Below, piece after piece: positions 8,601 through 16,053 of a DNA stretch of 55,361 nt; the first letter of the stretch is position 1, and each line of letters opens with the position of its first letter. The notes below the pieces were generated by a model. That model saw nothing but the letters and a program-made list of their open reading frames with translations. It made no database searches and had not been told where the DNA came from. The DNA comes from Akkermansia muciniphila. GTDB lineage: Bacteria; Verrucomicrobiota; Verrucomicrobiia; Methylacidiphilales; CAMAQI01. The translations under genes and the position numbers were made by a program. The stretch spans positions 1 to 55,361 of the forward strand of contig CAMCYL010000008.1 in assembly GCA_945883905.1 (NCBI GenBank), given 5' to 3'.

Positions 8601-9087
8601 CACGTCGACGATGCGAATGCCCCACCTCCCACGGGGAACTATTCGCCGGGACAATCGAATAAACAGGCTCTGATCCTCTTCCCTCCTCTTTTGGAACGGT
8701 TTGAGGATTAAAAATTTCAACGGCTCGCCAATACTTTAAGATCGATGACCGCCGGAGAGATTCTGAATGGATCGGGGTCATTTCTTTCTTTGAGAGCAAC
8801 CCCTTCATTTGGGGAATATCAGGAAAGTCGAACACTTCAGTCACCTGCTCCTGTAGACTGGACGATTCGGGTTTTTGATTTTCAATTTTAGGAGGCTCCG
8901 AAGCTATCGATGAATTTGAAGATTTTAAAATGACCTCCACTTTGAGGCGAAGATGCTCTGCCTTTGCCGTGCTTCGGAAGGAAAGCTCCAAATGAATCTC
9001 CTTTAAAACCTCCAATGAATTTTTATTCGACTCGATCATGGTTTCAAGCTCACCGGCTTTCGATCTGAAATAAGGACGGTTATTCAT
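5656..9087 (-). CDS. Large UPF1/Dna2-like SF1 helicase
   Basis: About 1143 residues from the ATG at 9087; a GTG at 9099 is an alternative start. The N-terminus (PYFRSKAGELETMIESNK, then LEVLKEIHLELSFRSTAKA) is a helical module I have seen on other conflict-system NTPases. Walker A GPPGTGKT is near residues 437-444. Walker B/DEAG reads WLFIDEAGQATPQAA (about 880) and is followed by ALVVGDPLQLEPI. Late motifs are TIHTVQGKEREIVI (about 1080) and NVAVSRAKRRIYVVGN (about 1120). These are motifs I, II, III, V and VI of a UPF1-like superfamily 1 helicase. Between motifs I and II is a coiled-coil insert of about 150 residues (roughly 640-790) with a short hydrophobic patch, WWMVILTLG. No nuclease domain is visible. 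The gene almost abuts the upstream zinc-protein gene (stop 9089), implying joint function. Confidence 0.85.
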   Translation of the reverse strand: MNNRPYFRSKAGELETMIESNKNSLEVLKEIHLELSFRSTAKAEHLRLKVEVILKSSNSSIASEPPKIENQKPESSSLQEQVTEVFDFPDIPQMKGLLSKKEMTPIHSESLRRSSILKYWRAVEIFNPQTVPKEEGRGSEPVYSIVPANSSPWEVGHSHRRRVPKDDCQWRYLLYVGVYPTALLSEALEEVFGKDPEALDERVDGDAATFSISLNHRGEVLLDTFVLSSAAWALGRLVSPGYKDPDWLNGFEETEKHLQEYVSTIFSVDQPKESETEKIKNPLGRVVTGREIFLLLDKILKFLNLGSVGIQSQFSVKCVSVYYTKTTKTDDSDVLNSFFIRDLKKVSERVSQGIESDPLRKYLNSLEPASHSSRADMRQVDPLGLCWSKLQPSRYPSAKWPSPGHYPLVYSQQIAVNELSKELTHQGLFGVNGPPGTGKTTLLRDVIASLVTQRAEVLSGLKNPAAGFEGHSNWKSGTYQKRINHLAKSLSGFEIVVASSNNGAVENITLELPTLSAIDPEWKNEVDYFSDFASRLIETEAWGLIAARLGNKGNRKEFVSKFWYGEDLDGQNQPKKRDGFKDYLEEMEAQPCDWNGAVLKFKQALREERSIRETREDIYQEVLRLQKFTKELEVLSHQVKDLEIRAGERDQAQQKSASDLQLKEVSLSYSKKTRVEHHQFKPVWWMVILTLGKVYREWSAEDLKFKKTVKAAQSDYDIAFKQSQKDIQEYAQALQNLEAGRQNHDKISEALKKSEQKIEQARNQWGDFFPATPRWNEDEDLREKSSPWMERVWSLAREKVFISALRLHREFIHSNAKLFRQNLSALDDVLSGNLPANASPESIQFAWSTLFMVIPVVSTTFASFDRLFPYHGAENIGWLFIDEAGQATPQAAAGALWRSKRALVVGDPLQLEPILSLPFTAQDSLRKHYGVDPRWRPGELSCQRLADQATLIGTWIPTEGGPLWVGSPLRVHRRCDNPMFSISNQVAYGGMMVYGTLPRNDVPYVASHWFDVVSENADSHWISEEGEVVQGILKTLFAQGAKPEEICLISPFRAVVRELRKIAQPHREMMAGTIHTVQGKEREIVILVLGGNPQKPGAKDWAAKKPNLLNVAVSRAKRRIYVVGNRREWSKRPYFDVMSKSLK

Positions 9088-9088
9088 C

Positions 9089-10027
9089 TTAATGACCACT
9101 TAAAAAAGCTATCTGACTCGGTTTGGAAACTAAAATCGGAATCCAGCCATAAGAAGGCTTTCCATCAGATTGATGAAACGTAGGGGAGAGAAGGTTTCCC
9201 AATATAATCACTTCTTGCCCCACTCTTTTTTTAAGTTCGAGCTTCTCGGCCAAAGCAGGATTAATTCTCAAAGTCGGTACATATCGGATCTCTTTTTGAA
9301 TACACATCTGAAGTTCATATTTTTGTTTTTGAGCCCGGATGGGACACATCAAAACCCCGTTTAAGGCGATCGGGTAATCAATCGAATTTTTGGGATGAAT
9401 TCTACGCCACAATCGGGGATATTCATCGTGATTGAAAATAAAATCTTTCCATTCCAAGTCTCTGCCCTTCCAGAGCAGAAAAACCTCCAACTCTTTGTGA
9501 CGTCCCGACTCTTGAAGTTGATGATACACGCTCGCAATATGCTTTGCCTGAGATATATAGCTAAGCATCTTGCCTTTGTTTTCAAACAAAATCTCCGTCA
9601 CTTTTTGAGGTAATTCCATTTCATCATCCTCTGATGAAATTGACGGGTCTTTGACATTCACGGGGAGCTGAATCAACCGATCAAAAACCTTATGAAGCCT
9701 GAGAACACTCCCCACCCCCTCTTTACTCTCGTCCAAAAGTCCTGGCACCGATTTTTTAGCAATGATTTTGACCATCTGCTGGGGAACTGAAGGACAATTC
9801 TGATGGACATTTCCCTTACGGAGACGAAAAAAAGGTGAATAATCGACATCCTTGCCATTGATGTTGCGAGTCGATTTTCTCACAAAACCCAAAAGAGCCC
9901 CACAGGACTCCGTCACGCATCGGTACTGACCTCCACTTTGGATAAGGGCGCCATTATCCTCCAACTCTTTTGCCGTCACTTTCTTGCATCGAATCAGATC
10001 GAAGGCGACTGGAATTTTAATAGCCAT
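9089..10027 (-). CDS. CoiA-like zinc-finger protein, partner of the helicase
   Basis: A 312-residue soluble protein. Near the N-terminus YRCVTESCGALLGFVRK, then YSPFFRL and NVHQNC, form a Cys-x4-Cys ... His-x2-Cys cluster. This resembles the zinc module at the start of CoiA-like competence and defence proteins (C-x-C ... HF-H ... C). The rest (residues about 100-312) has no motif I recognise; it alternates predicted helices and strands and ends in a compact hydrophobic segment. It directly precedes the SF1 helicase with no gap, so the two are probably a functional pair. Nucleic-acid recognition by the zinc module is a plausible role, but this is inference. Confidence 0.7.
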   Translation of the reverse strand: MAIKIPVAFDLIRCKKVTAKELEDNGALIQSGGQYRCVTESCGALLGFVRKSTRNINGKDVDYSPFFRLRKGNVHQNCPSVPQQMVKIIAKKSVPGLLDESKEGVGSVLRLHKVFDRLIQLPVNVKDPSISSEDDEMELPQKVTEILFENKGKMLSYISQAKHIASVYHQLQESGRHKELEVFLLWKGRDLEWKDFIFNHDEYPRLWRRIHPKNSIDYPIALNGVLMCPIRAQKQKYELQMCIQKEIRYVPTLRINPALAEKLELKKRVGQEVIILGNLLSPTFHQSDGKPSYGWIPILVSKPSQIAFLSGH

Positions 10028-10059
10028 TTTTTTTCATAATTTTGGTGTTAGATAGAGCA

Positions 10060-10593
10060 TCATTTCAAAGCAAAAGCCTTTTTCATGGGAGGTTCGCTGT
10101 ATCGGATTCTAACGTACTGAGGAAATGCTGTGGTAAAAAATGATGAAGCCATTACTGCACGGGTATTGGGATCTACAATAGGACGTGCGCGAAGTGTTTT
10201 CGAAATATTTCGTATCTCAAAATCCTCTTCTCGCGAAACATCCTGAATCCAAAGTTGATAGCTTTTATCCTCTCGTTGAGTAAATTGAATAAAATAAGAC
10301 CAAGACCCTTGGCGGACTTGAAAAAAGCCTACTTGTGGAGTAAAATCTTTTATCTTAAAAATGCATTCAGACGCAGCAGGATTGGCAGAACCCTTCCCGA
10401 CATCTGAAATTTCAACTTTTGCGATAGTACTGTCTGAAGATATTAAGTAATTTTCTTGAAAGTAGTTCCAAGTGAAAGCTCCACAGGGATATTTCCAAGT
10501 AGAAGGAGGGTTCACAAGACCAATCTCATTGCCAAGACAAAGGTTGATTAAAAGGAGTAAGCAAAATGGCATGTGTACATTGGGAGTCTTCAT
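10060..10593 (-). CDS. Small secreted protein of unknown function
   Basis: A 177-residue protein with a signal peptide (MPFCLLLLINLCLG from residue 8) and a mature part rich in aromatic residues, polar loops and predicted beta strands. Two Cys (CGAF, ECIF) could form a disulfide. No family is recognised. It sits 32 bases upstream of the CoiA-like gene on the same strand and could be the first gene of that operon, but an exported protein is an odd partner for a helicase. It diverges from the HEPN gene. Confidence 0.6.
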   Translation of the reverse strand: MKTPNVHMPFCLLLLINLCLGNEIGLVNPPSTWKYPCGAFTWNYFQENYLISSDSTIAKVEISDVGKGSANPAASECIFKIKDFTPQVGFFQVRQGSWSYFIQFTQREDKSYQLWIQDVSREEDFEIRNISKTLRARPIVDPNTRAVMASSFFTTAFPQYVRIRYSEPPMKKAFALK

Positions 10594-10769
10594 CTCCCTA
10601 GAGTGAAACGACTAGTACGAAACTGTCAACGAAATCTACAGATGACATTGGTTTCCTCACAGCTCCGTATTTATAACCACAGTATTACTTTCGATGAAGC
10701 AGCCGATTTTGAAAAATTTAGAGGAGAAATAGATCTTGAGAGTCTTGTTTTAAATTGTAATTAAAACTT

Positions 10770-11801
10770 ATGGCTCGTCATACTATGTCCAAGTTTTGTC
10801 GACAAGGATTCGCAAAAAGAAAAAGCGGCGCCGTAATAATTCACTCAAGTTCGACTCCCATGGGCTGCTCTATGGCTCCTGATTACATTAGCACACCTTT
10901 TCCAAAGAAAATTTTCGAGGATGGATATATTCTAAAAAATGGCGTTTATCAACGTTCTTTAAAAGACGCTGTACTCGATATTTACAACCTTCAATCATTA
11001 AAAAACGATGTATTCATTTGGTCTTTTGCATCAACTGATCAACTTTTTATTCTTGCTGCATTGCGAATTGGAGAAACCTTTCATCTCAAATTAAGATACC
11101 CTTTTAAAAAAGTATCTCATATTTCAAAAACCTACTCCAACTGGGGGATGCCTATTCCAGACTATGGTCAATATCCATTCCATGTAACCGTAGATAATAT
11201 AACAGGTAAATCCTTTGATGTGATAACATCATGGAAAGCAAAAAAACCTAGATCACAAAGTCGCCTTCCTTTTATAATGTGCTTTCAAGTGTTTGGTTTC
11301 AGAAAATCTAACAAACACCCTTTGTGGAGGCGTTTTCTCTCCGATGCCACAATTTTCGCGCAAAAGAGCGAATGGGGAATCGCCTTACTGCACATTGCTT
11401 TTGCTTTGGAGTCTTTTATTGACAGTCAATTTAGTCAAAAACTAAAAAAAATTGATCTTGGAACTGGCTTTAACCGATACCTTGCGAATACCCGAGGGAA
11501 GAAAGAAAAAACTCACCTTTTATTACATCAATCATTTGCATTTTCAAAGATTGAGGAATTATTCAAAAACAAACTATTAGGAGAAGTATTTTCGATTAGA
11601 AATGATATTGCGCATGGAAAAATAACTCACGACTCAATAACTTCCATGCAATATATAAATGCCTTAAAAACAGCAGTAGAATTCATTTGGGATAGCGACA
11701 AAAAATCTCGGCATTTATTAATTCCTATTTGGCATCATATGGATGGAAATCAATTAATTGACGACAAGCTCTTTAACGACTGCCAAAACGAAAAACTATA
11801 A
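10770..11801 (+). CDS. HEPN-domain protein (Apea-like), putative RNase
   Basis: Up to 343 residues. Internal ATGs at 10860 and 10872 are possible true starts, since the first 30 residues look non-native and no ribosome binding site is clear at any of them. The C-terminal third contains GIALLHIAFALESFIDSQF and, near residue 287, EVFSIRNDIAHGK. The RNDIAH sequence is the R-x4-H motif of HEPN ribonucleases, in the arrangement used by Apea-like HEPN proteins. HEPN proteins are typically toxins or abortive-infection effectors. The N-terminal 200 residues are beta-rich with no recognised family, perhaps a sensor. No adjacent MNT antitoxin is present. It diverges from the helicase operon. Confidence 0.72.
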   Translation: MARHTMSKFCRQGFAKRKSGAVIIHSSSTPMGCSMAPDYISTPFPKKIFEDGYILKNGVYQRSLKDAVLDIYNLQSLKNDVFIWSFASTDQLFILAALRIGETFHLKLRYPFKKVSHISKTYSNWGMPIPDYGQYPFHVTVDNITGKSFDVITSWKAKKPRSQSRLPFIMCFQVFGFRKSNKHPLWRRFLSDATIFAQKSEWGIALLHIAFALESFIDSQFSQKLKKIDLGTGFNRYLANTRGKKEKTHLLLHQSFAFSKIEELFKNKLLGEVFSIRNDIAHGKITHDSITSMQYINALKTAVEFIWDSDKKSRHLLIPIWHHMDGNQLIDDKLFNDCQNEKL

Positions 11802-11815
11802 TAAGACCTCTATAC

Positions 11816-11990
11816 GAAACCATTAAAGCTCATATCAGAACCGAAGCTTGCTTGCCATTGAGTCTGAAAAAGCCCCTGCACCCTCAAACAGATCAATGCC
11901 ACCGAAAATCGAAACGAACGAGTTTTGCAAGTGCAACTCGTTCGAGGTGTTGAAGATTGAAGAAGAGTCATTGCGCTATGGTTGGCGGGG
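11816..11990 (-). pseudogene. Relic of an Rhs tip and cassette repeat
   Basis: Bases 11816-11846 resemble 15316-15346, the part of the displaced Rhs gene that encodes the GSDMSLYGF region of the Rhs core. Bases 11897-11990 resemble 16367-16455, the spacer after the thioredoxin-like immunity gene (shared words GCCACCGAAAA and CGAAAC, and a conserved end around GTCATTG...TTGGCG). No reading frame survives. It looks like the worn-down end of another Rhs cassette. Confidence 0.5.
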
Positions 11991-11997
11991 GGAGGAA

Positions 11998-13989
11998 TTA
12001 TGCCTGCCGATTATAATACCGTAAAATAGTTTCCCCAATTTGAGTGGAATTTTTATCAAATCCTTCAATGTCCAATATTTGCTTTCTGCTTTTAATTTTA
12101 AAAACCGAAAATTTCCATAGTGGCAATTGTTTTTCTTTCAATAGAAAGGTAATTCTTATTTTTCCACTTATATTCTGACCGATAATATTGTCGACATCAC
12201 TAAAATTAATTTTTCTCACCCATCCATCATATTCAATTTCGTTCGACTTCAATGTAAGGATGCTCTTTCGATGCCTTATCCAGTTCATATAAATCCATAC
12301 ACCACAAAGCAATTGGGCGGGAATAGAAATTAAAAGAGATTCCGAAGATGAACTCCACATACTACAGAACGCCAAGAAAAAAATGATCGCAAAAAAACTT
12401 ATTCTAAGCCAAAAATGTCCTGATTTCCTCTGCCATTTTTGAAGAGGAAAACATTGATCAAGAATAACACTTCCTTCTTTCGTACTATAATCTGCATATC
12501 CTGCCTGAAATTTGGAATGAGCTTTTTGAATTTCATCTTGCATTTCCAAATGAATTTTATGAAAAAGATCATCTCCCTGATTGAACCAAGCTTCGAAGGC
12601 AGTAGTTTCGCCATTGTGAATGAGGGAATGAAAATCAATTTCAGTCTTTGATTGCCCTAAAGCTTGAATGCGAGCAATTAGCGTAGGATGAGAGTCTAAT
12701 GGATGAGGTAAATGCATTTCAAAAAGATCTCTCCAGAACTCAGGCTTGTTAGAAAATTTTTCTTGAATCAATTGACTTGCTGGCTTTTCAAAAGGGTTTT
12801 TATTTTCTCCATTGAAAGCCAAGGTTAATTCTCTTTGAAGCACCTCACCTCCCATATGAACTCGAATAAGTGCTTTTGAAAAAGTAGAGGCAGAAGTTGA
12901 TTCAGCGGCAACTTTATCTGCAAGAAACTCCCGCTCTCTGGAAATCGTATTTTCTATTTCTGAAAAAATTAAATGAAACCAATTAAAAAACTTCAATCCC
13001 ATCCAGCCCATCCAACCAACATGAGCCAGCGTAAACATCACGACGTGAATTTTGTATTTTAAAGGATAAAATTCCCTTGTGATCCTTGTATCTTTTCCAA
13101 GAAAGTGGGCAAGCTCATGTCCGATGATAGAAGTCACTTCTTTTTCGGAGAGAAATTGAAGCAGCGGAAGTGAAAGATAAAGAGTTCGACCTTTTACTTT
13201 TTCTTCCTCTGTTTTTACATCCAACTCAGTAACATAAAAATTTAGCCCTAGCCCGATGACGATATTATCTGGGGGATCTGTTTGAAGTTTACAGGCAAGG
13301 TCTTTAACGGTATTCCAAAGAATTGGGGCTTCTTCTGGGAGAACTCTACGAGACAACTTTTCAGTAAATTCCAGAGGAACTTTGAAACTAAGCGCCTTAA
13401 TGCTACCCCATATGGCTATGATACCTCCAATACCTATCATGAAGAGTAATTTTGGAAAATAAAACGTTGTTAGTAATATCGAAAATTCGTATATCCCATA
13501 GACCAGTAATGGAATAAGGGTTAAAATTTGTAAGACTGCGCCAAAGATCGAAATCCTCCAGCCCCAGCGATATGCAGAAATTAAATGGTCCTGCGATTGA
13601 ACTGCGCTTTTGTTTAAAAAGTAAATCAAAATAACCGTCAAAAAAACAAACCCATTTAAGAAAATGGCCATAAAAAGCCCATATTCCAACATTTCAAATC
13701 TGGTAATGATACCTGATTTTTCTAAATTCAACCGAATATCTTCGTACTCCGCTAAATGACTTTTTGAAATTTCTTTAAAATCAATGTTTTCATAAAAATG
13801 AACTTGTCGGGCTTTTTCGGATAACGATAAACCTGAATCGCCTCCAATTTGATGAATGACTCTCTCTTTCAAAGAACTGTTTAACCAATAAGGTGCCACA
13901 ATATAAAATATCAAAATTATGATAGGCAGTAAAACTACTGAGAGTAAAAGCTTTAACGGATGAGGAAGTGGTTGTTTAGTGTTGCTCAT
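11998..13989 (-). CDS. M48-family membrane zinc metallopeptidase
   Basis: A 663-residue membrane protein with a first TM near residues 13-33, others at about 105-125 and 148-205, and a late pair at about 525-560. The zinc motif HELAH lies near residue 291 (SIIGHELAHFLGKDT), and the downstream third-ligand pattern EREFLADKVAAES matches the E-x-x-A-D of M48 (HtpX/Ste24-like) enzymes. The roughly 300 residues after the catalytic domain form a large extra-catalytic region. It sits between two Rhs-associated repeats, where an Rhs cassette would carry its toxin/immunity cargo, and downstream of the SUKH immunity gene. It may protect against or process toxins, or may be unrelated cargo. Confidence 0.85.
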   Translation of the reverse strand: MSNTKQPLPHPLKLLLSVVLLPIIILIFYIVAPYWLNSSLKERVIHQIGGDSGLSLSEKARQVHFYENIDFKEISKSHLAEYEDIRLNLEKSGIITRFEMLEYGLFMAIFLNGFVFLTVILIYFLNKSAVQSQDHLISAYRWGWRISIFGAVLQILTLIPLLVYGIYEFSILLTTFYFPKLLFMIGIGGIIAIWGSIKALSFKVPLEFTEKLSRRVLPEEAPILWNTVKDLACKLQTDPPDNIVIGLGLNFYVTELDVKTEEEKVKGRTLYLSLPLLQFLSEKEVTSIIGHELAHFLGKDTRITREFYPLKYKIHVVMFTLAHVGWMGWMGLKFFNWFHLIFSEIENTISREREFLADKVAAESTSASTFSKALIRVHMGGEVLQRELTLAFNGENKNPFEKPASQLIQEKFSNKPEFWRDLFEMHLPHPLDSHPTLIARIQALGQSKTEIDFHSLIHNGETTAFEAWFNQGDDLFHKIHLEMQDEIQKAHSKFQAGYADYSTKEGSVILDQCFPLQKWQRKSGHFWLRISFFAIIFFLAFCSMWSSSSESLLISIPAQLLCGVWIYMNWIRHRKSILTLKSNEIEYDGWVRKINFSDVDNIIGQNISGKIRITFLLKEKQLPLWKFSVFKIKSRKQILDIEGFDKNSTQIGETILRYYNRQA

Positions 13990-14010
13990 AATTTTTATTC
14001 AAATATCAAA

Positions 14011-14030
14011 CCTGCTCTGGTTGCAGGTAT
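14011..14030. repeat. 20-bp repeat between Rhs cassettes (copy 1)
   Basis: CCTGCTCTGGTTGCAGGTAT, containing the inverted repeat CCTGC/GCAGG. An identical copy is at 16345-16364 in the same orientation. The copies bracket the displaced Rhs tip and its SUKH gene, as a recombination repeat would. Confidence 0.6.
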
Positions 14031-14049
14031 TTTCGCAGGAGGAGTGGGT

Positions 14050-14571
14050 TTAATCTGTTTGAGAGTCAATCCAACTTTGAAAATTATCACTAATCCCTTG
14101 TAATGGTCCAGTGATTTCATTTCCAGTTTTTGGAATTGGCACATTAAAATTTATGGAAACCCAATCTTGGAAAGAAGGATTAATTTCATCCTCGTTTTCT
14201 GGTGGTAAAGAAAGATCAGCAAAACCAATCTCATCGTAACCAATCGCTAAAAGCCTTAAGAAATCTACAGGGTTTGAAGCTAAAACAAAGTTGTTCTGTC
14301 CCTCCGATCCCATGTGAACGATCAAAAAATCCCCATTATGTTTCCATATGCAATACAATGACCCATCTGGTCCGGCCCCGAATTGAGCCAAAAAACCAAT
14401 AGGTTTAGCAGTACCAAACCAACACTGAATAGTTTTATCGTCATGTTGGCGTAGCTCAAACCCCCCACTTATTGGGTATCCATTAACCTCATTCCATTCA
14501 CAAAGTTTTTTTAATTCTTTAGGAAGCTCGATTCCAAGAGGGAAAGAGCTGGCTAGTTTATTTGGACTCAT
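14050..14571 (-). CDS. SUKH (SMI1/KNR4-like) immunity protein
   Basis: A 173-residue soluble protein of the SMI1/KNR4 superfamily style: LPKELKKLCEWNEVNG near the start, then a beta-rich centre (IGFLAQFGAGPDGSLYCIWK, FLIVHMGSEGQNNFVLASNP) and VDFLRLLAIGYDEIGF. SUKH proteins are immunity proteins for a wide range of polymorphic toxins. The gene starts three bases after the stop of the displaced Rhs toxin tip, the classic toxin-immunity order, so that toxin is the likely partner. Confidence 0.8.
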   Translation of the reverse strand: MSPNKLASSFPLGIELPKELKKLCEWNEVNGYPISGGFELRQHDDKTIQCWFGTAKPIGFLAQFGAGPDGSLYCIWKHNGDFLIVHMGSEGQNNFVLASNPVDFLRLLAIGYDEIGFADLSLPPENEDEINPSFQDWVSINFNVPIPKTGNEITGPLQGISDNFQSWIDSQTD

Positions 14572-14574
14572 ATG

Positions 14575-16053
14575 TTAATTGTCTTTGAGAGGTTTAGGGG
14601 GCACGTGCCCGTTTTCTTTTGCATAATCAAGCATTTGTCGGTTCGCTTGGTTGTATTTTGTAAGATCACCTGAAACCTTATCAGAAGATCTTCTTACGTC
14701 CTTGATTTCTTTAGCCATCGCATCTCTCTTACCCTGATCTCCACTTGACCATTGTTGTTTCAAATCCTCTCTATATTGTTCCCCCTTTTTTCCAAAGCTT
14801 GATGTCTCAACATGATCCGCAGGTTCCATTTGAATTGCGGGTCCATCTTTTCTTGGTATTGGGCTTGAGGAATCCGCAGGCATGTGATGAGCATCCAACC
14901 CATCACCTTTCGGCTTTGTCATCTTATTATATGAACCACCCTTAAACTCTTTCGCAATCTCCTTCTCAGTAGCCCTAATTTCCTTTGTTGCTGATTTAAC
15001 TGCGTGGGAAATCTCAGATACAGCTTTACCTCCCTTAATAATTTCGCTCGCTCCTGGAATCAAACCAACCGTAGCAAGTCCAACCCCTGTGAGAGATCCG
15101 TTCCCATGGAGATATTCATTTCCAGCAGCAGCGAAATCCCGAACGTCTCCTAATACTCCTACAGGAGTAAGCCCGACACCGATTTGCCCAACGAGTCCAC
15201 TCCACCGTTGGATGTCATTATCGTACTCTGCAAAATCCCCTTCAATTGCTCCTGATGTTGCTCCCTTCGTCATCCGCCCATCGGGGTCAACGTGGTTAAT
15301 GGGGTCACCATTACAGAAACCATACAAGCTCATGTCTGAACCGAAGCCTGCGGGATCAGGACTGATAAATCTGCCACTTTGAGGTTCGTAATAACGTCTA
15401 AATTTATGAATGAAACCTGTGGCATCCATCCGTCGTGTTATATAAGCGTAACTCTGAGCCACGCTCGTTGCCGTCGGAACCGCTGCAAGGGTTTCCAGTT
15501 TCACCACGGGCGTATTCGGAACAGGTCCATAACCTGTCACCTTGGTCGGGTTCCACGTCAGGGTCGCTCCACTCACCGTTGCGACAACGTTACCCATGTA
15601 GTCCGAGATTGAACCTGCCGTCTGTCCATTCGACTCTCGAACAACCGCAGCCATTCCCCCGATACCATTCAAACCGCCGTAGATTCCGTTCAGATCAACG
15701 CCATAGATATTCCAAAAACGTTGTCCCTTGACCTCGGTTCCAATTTCAAGGAATTGACTCGCTCGTTCCCACTCGTCTCGCCCTTCGGGCATCTCTTCGA
15801 GATCTCCACCCGAGCCGATCCCATCGGCTACGTGTTCAACCTCGGGATCAAAGAACGATCTAAAAACTTCGTGGCCTTGCAACTTCGCGTGAAACCATTG
15901 TTTTTGAAAGTGTGTCTCTAATGGCGTCAGTAAGATCTGCAACGCGTAGATCATCAACAATAGTGATGCCTCGACGGAATGCAGCATTCGCTTCGGGTTT
16001 GTGCGAAGTCGTGACTTGGACTTGAAGACCGAAGGTGGAACGTCGAGGATCAT
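14575..16053 (-). CDS. Displaced Rhs tip with C-terminal toxin domain
   Basis: A 492-residue frame. The first 70-95 residues are not Rhs-like and read through debris, so the true start is uncertain. From about residue 97 (FLEIGTEVKGQRFWNIYG) to DPDGRMTK (about 262) it is nearly identical to the end of the large Rhs core next door, including YYEPQSGRFISPDP. A pretoxin-like stretch follows (VGLIPGASEIIKGGKAVSEI), then a toxin region with GLDAHHMPADSSS and IQMEPADHVETSSFGK. The His-His-Met-Pro-Ala/His pattern suggests a metal-dependent nuclease, but I cannot name the family. An 80-base hairpin chain is inserted in frame before the core (15780-15829). It lacks the repeats and leader needed for secretion, so it is an orphan module that could recombine onto the main Rhs gene. 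Confidence 0.72.
   Translation of the reverse strand: MILDVPPSVFKSKSRLRTNPKRMLHSVEASLLLMIYALQILLTPLETHFQKQWFHAKLQGHEVFRSFFDPEVEHVADGIGSGGDLEEMPEGRDEWERASQFLEIGTEVKGQRFWNIYGVDLNGIYGGLNGIGGMAAVVRESNGQTAGSISDYMGNVVATVSGATLTWNPTKVTGYGPVPNTPVVKLETLAAVPTATSVAQSYAYITRRMDATGFIHKFRRYYEPQSGRFISPDPAGFGSDMSLYGFCNGDPINHVDPDGRMTKGATSGAIEGDFAEYDNDIQRWSGLVGQIGVGLTPVGVLGDVRDFAAAGNEYLHGNGSLTGVGLATVGLIPGASEIIKGGKAVSEISHAVKSATKEIRATEKEIAKEFKGGSYNKMTKPKGDGLDAHHMPADSSSPIPRKDGPAIQMEPADHVETSSFGKKGEQYREDLKQQWSSGDQGKRDAMAKEIKDVRRSSDKVSGDLTKYNQANRQMLDYAKENGHVPPKPLKDN
15780..15829. repeat. In-frame hairpin chain in the displaced Rhs gene
   Basis: GCCC-TTC-GGGC (15780-15790), ATCTC-TTC-GAGAT (15791-15803) and AGCCGAT-CCC-ATCGGCT (15813-15829). 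The surrounding extra peptide (about 27 residues between FFDPEVE and FLEIGTE) is absent from the homologous stretch of the large Rhs protein, where DPEVE runs directly into FLEIGTE. Confidence 0.7.

Noticed and set aside
10573..10764. 63-codon plus-strand frame before the HEPN gene, as a possible antitoxin
   Set aside because: Its start lies inside the divergent secreted-protein gene and no ribosome binding site or family is visible. A shorter internal start cannot be excluded, but there is no support for it.
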